A model generated the notes under the pieces. The model made no database searches. It had not been told where the DNA came from and saw nothing but the letters and a program-made list of their open reading frames with translations. Of a DNA stretch of 17,682 bases, positions 14,966 to 17,682 are shown in pieces. The translations under genes and the position numbers were made by a program. The first letter of the stretch is position 1. Each line of letters begins with the position of its first letter. The stretch lies in the NCBI GenBank assembly GCA_964344035.1, contig CAYFLK010000073.1, positions 1 to 17,682 of the forward strand, given 5' to 3'. This DNA is from UBA1014 sp964344035 (lineage in GTDB: Bacteria; SAR324; NAC60-12).

Positions 14966-14995
14966 TTTCAACTTTTTTTTAGGGAGGAGTTGAAA
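14966..14995 (+). other. hairpin with a purine-rich loop
   Basis: TTTCAACT at 14966-14973 pairs with AGTTGAAA at 14988-14995. The 14-base loop contains a T-run followed by AGGGAGG, a strong Shine-Dalgarno-like tract with no start codon at a useful distance. The role is unknown. Confidence 0.35.
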
Positions 14996-15041
14996 ACCAA
15001 GATTACCCTGCAACCTGCCACATGCTGTACGGGGGTATCTC

Positions 15042-15073
15042 TATGATCCCATCTGTTCCAGGATCATACAGAT
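15042..15073 (+). other. overlapping inverted repeats, alternative hairpins
   Basis: TATGATCC at 15042-15049 pairs with GGATCATA at 15061-15068. Alternatively ATCTGT at 15051-15056 pairs with ACAGAT at 15068-15073. The two pairings clash, so an RNA from here could switch between them. No transcript is proven. Confidence 0.35.
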
Positions 15074-15113
15074 AGCATAAACTATTTGCCGAACCGAATC
15101 AAGATCGAGAAAT

Positions 15114-15136
15114 CAATTTGTTACAAATTGCATAAT
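15114..15136 (+). promoter_or_regulatory. 17-bp palindrome next to a CATAAT box, possible operator/promoter
   Basis: CAATTTGTTACAAATTG at 15114-15130 is a perfect palindrome with 8-bp arms around a central T. It directly abuts CATAAT at 15131-15136, which is close to a -10 hexamer, so the palindrome would fill the spacer. The -35 position (AGAAAT) is poor, which would fit a regulator-dependent promoter. No known gene starts just downstream. Confidence 0.35.
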
Positions 15137-15378
15137 ATCCATCAATTTCCGGAAAGGGAGGTACCCCTGCTCGGAATGTGTATTCGGCAAAAAAAGAAAA
15201 ACATTACAAACTGCATCCTGATTTTACTGAATCCTGTTCAAGCCCGGTTGTTCAAATAAAAAAACAGCGTCTTTTTCGGGCCGGCCGATAGAAAATCTTG
15301 AACCTTCTCCGGGAGTGGGGCAGAAAAAACATGTGAACACTTAATTTTATTGTAACAACTCCGGATTTGTTAAAGGCT

Positions 15379-15595
15379 GATTCAACCGTAAAAAGTCGTC
15401 AGTCGATCAACAAATTTCATTTGTGGGTGTCTGTTCGTTTTATTGTCATTCCCGCGAAAGCGGGAATCCAGTATAATTTCAAGCTTTTCTGGATTCCGCC
15501 TGCCTGCCGGCAGGGAGGGATCTACGCTTCGCTTCGTCTGGAATGACATGTTCATGTGTGTCAAAAACTGACAACACACTTTTTACGATTGAATC
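15379..15595. mobile_element. 217-bp MITE-like element with 17-bp terminal inverted repeats
   Basis: The left end GATTCAACCGTAAAAAG (15379-15395) and the right end CTTTTTACGATTGAATC (15579-15595) are inverted repeats with one mismatch. Both ends are flanked by the same 6-mer, AAGGCT (15373-15378 and 15596-15601), as expected for a target-site duplication. Further inward, GTCAGT at 15398-15403 pairs with ACTGAC at 15568-15573. The interior has no transposase and no credible gene. It carries a second palindromic repeat at 15444-15548. The size, ends and lack of coding capacity fit a non-autonomous miniature element moved by a transposase encoded elsewhere. Confidence 0.7.
15444..15548. repeat. 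GTCATTCCCGCGAAAGCGGG-type palindromic repeat nested in the MITE-like element
   Basis: TGTCATTCC at 15444-15452 and GGAATGACA at 15540-15548 are perfect terminal inverted repeats. Inside, ATTCCCGC/GCGGGAAT close a GAAA loop (15448-15467), and GGAATCCAG at 15463-15471 pairs with CTGGATTCC at 15489-15497. From memory this is a widespread dispersed intergenic repeat. The right half here is degenerate (CCTGCCTGCCGGCAGG) rather than a mirror of the left. Confidence 0.75.
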
Positions 15596-15731
15596 AAGGC
15601 TGGGGACTCTAGTTCTATAAGCCGGTCAGTTTGAGGCAACAAGTTTCTAGAATTCAATTTGCATGGCCTTGCAGCAAACCACCAACCACTAGCGACTTGA
15701 GATGCACAGAAGATAGGAGTTACAAGGAATA
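15596..15731 (+). promoter_or_regulatory. leader region of the agmatine deiminase gene
   Basis: The leader lies between the MITE-like element and the ATG at 15732. Two ribosome-site candidates are visible, TAGGAG at 15714-15719 and AAGGAA at 15724-15729. The second is very close to the start (two bases) and the first rather far (12 bases). I found no convincing -35/-10 pair, so the promoter may lie within or before the mobile element. Confidence 0.35.
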
Positions 15732-16763
15732 ATGAGCACGGTGAGTTCTCTTGGATTTTTCATGCCCGCGGAATGGCACAGGCACACGCGCTGCTGGATG
15801 GGCTGGCCCTGCAGGGAGAAGACCTGGGGTGAACACATGGAAATGGCCAAGCAGGCATACGTTGAGGTTGCACACGCCATCCGGCAATTTGAACCTGTAG
15901 TGATGACTTCTCGTCCGGAAGATGAACAGGAAACCCGTGCCATGTGCGGTGAGGAAATAGAAATTGTCACGCTGCCGATGGATGATTCATGGACGCGCGA
16001 CAGCGGGCCGACGATTGTCATCGATCACCGCGGCAATATCGCCGGGATCGACTGGGAATTCAACCAGTGGGGCGCGGATTACCCGGATTGCGAGGACGAT
16101 GCCGATTTCGCCCGCGCACTGCTTGAATACTCAGGCATTCAGCGCATCAAGGCCCCGTTTGTGCTGGAAGGGGGGTCGATCCACGTTGATGGAGATGGGA
16201 CCTTGCTGACCACTGAGCAGTGCCTTCTGCATCCAAACCGGAACCCGGACCTTGAGCAGGATGAAATTGAACAACTGCTGAAGGAATTCCTCAACGTACA
16301 CCAGGTTGTTTGGTTGGGAGACGGTCTGCTGGACGATGAAACAGACGGACACATCGATAACCTCGCCTGTTTCATCCAGCCCGGGGTGGTGCTGGCATTG
16401 AGCTGCAGCGATCCTGAAGACGAGAACTACGAAGTTCTGGAGGAAAACCTACTCCGTTTGAAACATGCGAAAGATGCGCGTGGACGCAGCCTTGAAGTGG
16501 TGACAGTCGAGCAGCCGGAAGCGAGATGGAAGGAAGAGCAGCGTCTTTCCCAATCCTACATCAATTTCTATCTGCCAAACGGCGGAGTGGTGATGCCGTC
16601 GTTTGATGATCCTGAACGCGACATGCAGGCCAGGGAAACACTTGCCCGGGTTTTTCCGTCTCGCAGGGTGGTCCAGGTTGATGCGCAGGATATTGTTTTT
16701 GGAGGTGGAGGGATACACTGCATTACCCAGCAGCAGCCCGAACCGATGCGCGGGTTGAAATAA
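15732..16763 (+). CDS. aguA: agmatine deiminase
   Basis: The 343-residue product is a peptidylarginine deiminase-type (guanidino-group modifying) enzyme that converts agmatine to N-carbamoylputrescine and ammonia in the cytoplasm, the second step of the arginine decarboxylase route to putrescine. The N-terminus GFFMPAEWHRHTRCWMGWP is typical. Active-site blocks are all present: WTRDSGP with Asp90, VLEGGSIHVDGDG with Glu146, DETDGHIDN with His207, and GGGGIHC with the nucleophile Cys330 near the C-terminus. The length is usual for bacterial AguA. The partner N-carbamoylputrescine amidase gene (aguB), often adjacent, is not in this window. The following gene is convergent, with 66 bases between the stops and no clear terminator. 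Confidence 0.95.
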   Translation: MSTVSSLGFFMPAEWHRHTRCWMGWPCREKTWGEHMEMAKQAYVEVAHAIRQFEPVVMTSRPEDEQETRAMCGEEIEIVTLPMDDSWTRDSGPTIVIDHRGNIAGIDWEFNQWGADYPDCEDDADFARALLEYSGIQRIKAPFVLEGGSIHVDGDGTLLTTEQCLLHPNRNPDLEQDEIEQLLKEFLNVHQVVWLGDGLLDDETDGHIDNLACFIQPGVVLALSCSDPEDENYEVLEENLLRLKHAKDARGRSLEVVTVEQPEARWKEEQRLSQSYINFYLPNGGVVMPSFDDPERDMQARETLARVFPSRRVVQVDAQDIVFGGGGIHCITQQQPEPMRGLK

Positions 16764-16829
16764 TGCTGCCGTTCGAACTTGATGACGGATACTCTGCTCG
16801 CCCTTGGCTCACCGCCTTCTGTTTTAATG

Positions 16830-17682
16830 TCATGTCCGGGAGACGTCTGGCAGAGAAGCCCTGGCCAGTTCCAGCCCCCGGAACAGGTCTGAAGCAGTCA
16901 GCAGACGGGATGCATCTTCCGCCGCTAGGCAATCCGCGGCACGACCGTGTAGAAATGCTCCAGACCACGCGGAGGCAGCAGGAGTGAGTCCCTGCGCCAT
17001 AAAACCGCCGATGATTCCGCTGAGCACGTCTCCGGAACCGGCGGTGGCCAGACGTTCGCTGCCGGTGTTGTTGATGAAAACAGCACCCTCCGGGCAGCCG
17101 ATGACGGTGTGCGTACCCTTGAGCAGCAGAACTACTCCCCACTCCCGCGCCATCCGGCGCACGGTGGAAACCCTTGCATCCTGAATTTCTGAAACGCTCA
17201 GTCCGCACAGCCGCGACAATTCACGCGGATGTGGAGTAATGACGGTCGGTCCTGAGCGCTCTGCCAGGGTTTCCTCATCCAGGTTGTTCAACCCGTCCGC
17301 ATCGATGAGCAGGGGTTTTTCAATTTCAGCACAGAGTTGACGGACAAAACCCGCGGTCTGGGAATGCACCCCGATACCGCAGCCGAGTACAACGGCGTTC
17401 CGGGATTCCGCCGCATCCAGAACAAACCCCGCATGCTCCTCACGAAAATGATCCGGACACACCGAGGGTGAAAGGGTCATGATTTCAGGAGGCTGCCCTG
17501 GAAGACGGTCCCTCAGCGTGGATGGAACGCAGGCCGTGACCAGCCCGGCGCCGTTTTTCAGCGCGCTCATCGAAGCAAGCATTGCCGCGCCACCCATACC
17601 AACCGATCCGCAAATCGTGAGCAGATGCCCGAAAGTGCCTTTATGCGCGTCAAACGGACGCTCCGGCATAAGCGAGCTGATG
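16830..17682 (-). CDS. nnrD: ADP-dependent (S)-NAD(P)H-hydrate dehydratase domain, N-terminus cut by the window edge
   Basis: The visible part matches the ribokinase-like dehydratase domain that repairs NADHX and NADPHX using ADP. Numbering from the Met at 17669, the motifs are FDAHKGTFGHLLTICGS (6-22), IDADGLN (122-128), ITPHPRE (144-150), LLKGTHT (182-188), and ATAGSGDVLSG (208-218) with the likely catalytic Asp214. The frame stays open from 17669 to the window edge without a stop. In bifunctional NnrD (YjeF) proteins the HKG segment follows the N-terminal epimerase domain. I therefore treat the gene as 5'-incomplete, with the epimerase part probably beyond the edge. A stand-alone dehydratase starting at the ATG at 17669 is the alternative. 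Confidence 0.9.
   Translation of the reverse strand, partial: ISSLMPERPFDAHKGTFGHLLTICGSVGMGGAAMLASMSALKNGAGLVTACVPSTLRDRLPGQPPEIMTLSPSVCPDHFREEHAGFVLDAAESRNAVVLGCGIGVHSQTAGFVRQLCAEIEKPLLIDADGLNNLDEETLAERSGPTVITPHPRELSRLCGLSVSEIQDARVSTVRRMAREWGVVLLLKGTHTVIGCPEGAVFINNTGSERLATAGSGDVLSGIIGGFMAQGLTPAASAWSGAFLHGRAADCLAAEDASRLLTASDLFRGLELARASLPDVSRT

Larger units (their letters stand above)
14846..15378. other. gene-free stretch with several palindromes
   Basis: I see no credible gene in these 533 bases, only a 27-codon frame at 15176-15259 without good support. The stretch is AT-richer than its neighbours and has homopolymer runs (T at 14973-14980, A at 15189-15195). It holds four palindromes worth noting: TTTCAACT/AGTTGAAA at 14966-14995, TATGATCC/GGATCATA at 15042-15068, CAATTTGTTACAAATTG at 15114-15130 and TTTCCGGAAA at 15146-15155. 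It could hold a small RNA or a regulatory site, but I cannot assign one. Confidence 0.6.

Noticed and set aside
15176..15259. A 27-codon plus-strand frame starting MCIRQKKKNI
   Set aside because: The purine tract AAGGGAGG is too far upstream (about 15 bases), the length is near chance, and no motif is visible.
15382..15579. A 65-codon open frame on the minus strand
   Set aside because: It coincides with the MITE-like element and contains the DSRFRGND string that this repeat type yields when translated. It is a repeat artefact.

Overview
The window looks like chromosomal DNA of a Gram-negative bacterium of moderately high GC content. The signs are a lipobox signal peptide, a probable outer-membrane beta-barrel protein ending in an aromatic residue, and an HflC-type membrane protein. 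It holds ten protein genes and several small non-coding repeat elements. I found no rRNA, tRNA, CRISPR array, transposase or phage gene. The repeat types (TGTAGGGGCA... palindromes, GTCATTCCCGCGAAAGCGGG palindromes, CGTAAAAAG inverted repeats) are, from memory, common in deep-branching proteobacteria-like groups such as Desulfobacterota, Nitrospinota and SAR324. I cannot assign a lineage with confidence.

Layout. (1) Positions 75-6794 (+) encode a giant secreted lipoprotein of about 2,239 residues. It has a Cys-free N-terminal third and a Cys-rich, Gly/Ser-linked, beta-looking remainder, with a striking excess of Asp-Asn-X-Ser/Thr motifs. Two hairpins follow it. (2) Positions 6795-7266 form a non-coding strip of dispersed palindromic repeats, including a 75-bp near-identical direct duplication. 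(3) Positions 7267-9555 (-) encode a xanthine dehydrogenase/aldehyde oxidase-type molybdopterin subunit, with no FAD or Fe-S subunit gene beside it in the window. (4) Positions 9701-10702 (-) hold a probable two-gene unit: a small CGC-x-x-C protein and a gamma-glutamylcyclotransferase-like protein with a C-terminal membrane anchor. (5) Positions 10851-13136 (+) hold an hflC-like gene and folC. (6) Positions 13144-14845 (-) hold a putative outer-membrane protein and a HAD-type phosphatase resembling 5'(3')-deoxyribonucleotidases. (7) Positions 14846-15731 are an 886-nt gene-free stretch with several palindromes and a 217-bp MITE-like element, which itself encloses a second palindromic repeat. 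(8) Positions 15732-16763 (+) encode agmatine deiminase. Convergent to it is the NAD(P)H-hydrate dehydratase domain of nnrD, cut by the window edge.

The genes do not form one pathway. Most are single housekeeping or metabolic genes (folate polyglutamylation, polyamine synthesis from agmatine, NADHX repair, nucleotide salvage, membrane protease control) next to envelope proteins. The parts most worth following are the sequon-rich giant lipoprotein, the nested palindrome at the start of the outer-membrane protein gene, the MITE with an apparent target duplication, the orphan molybdoenzyme subunit, and the anchored cyclotransferase with its small Cys partner. Several genes (hflC, HAD phosphatase, outer-membrane protein, small Cys protein) lack a visible Shine-Dalgarno sequence.
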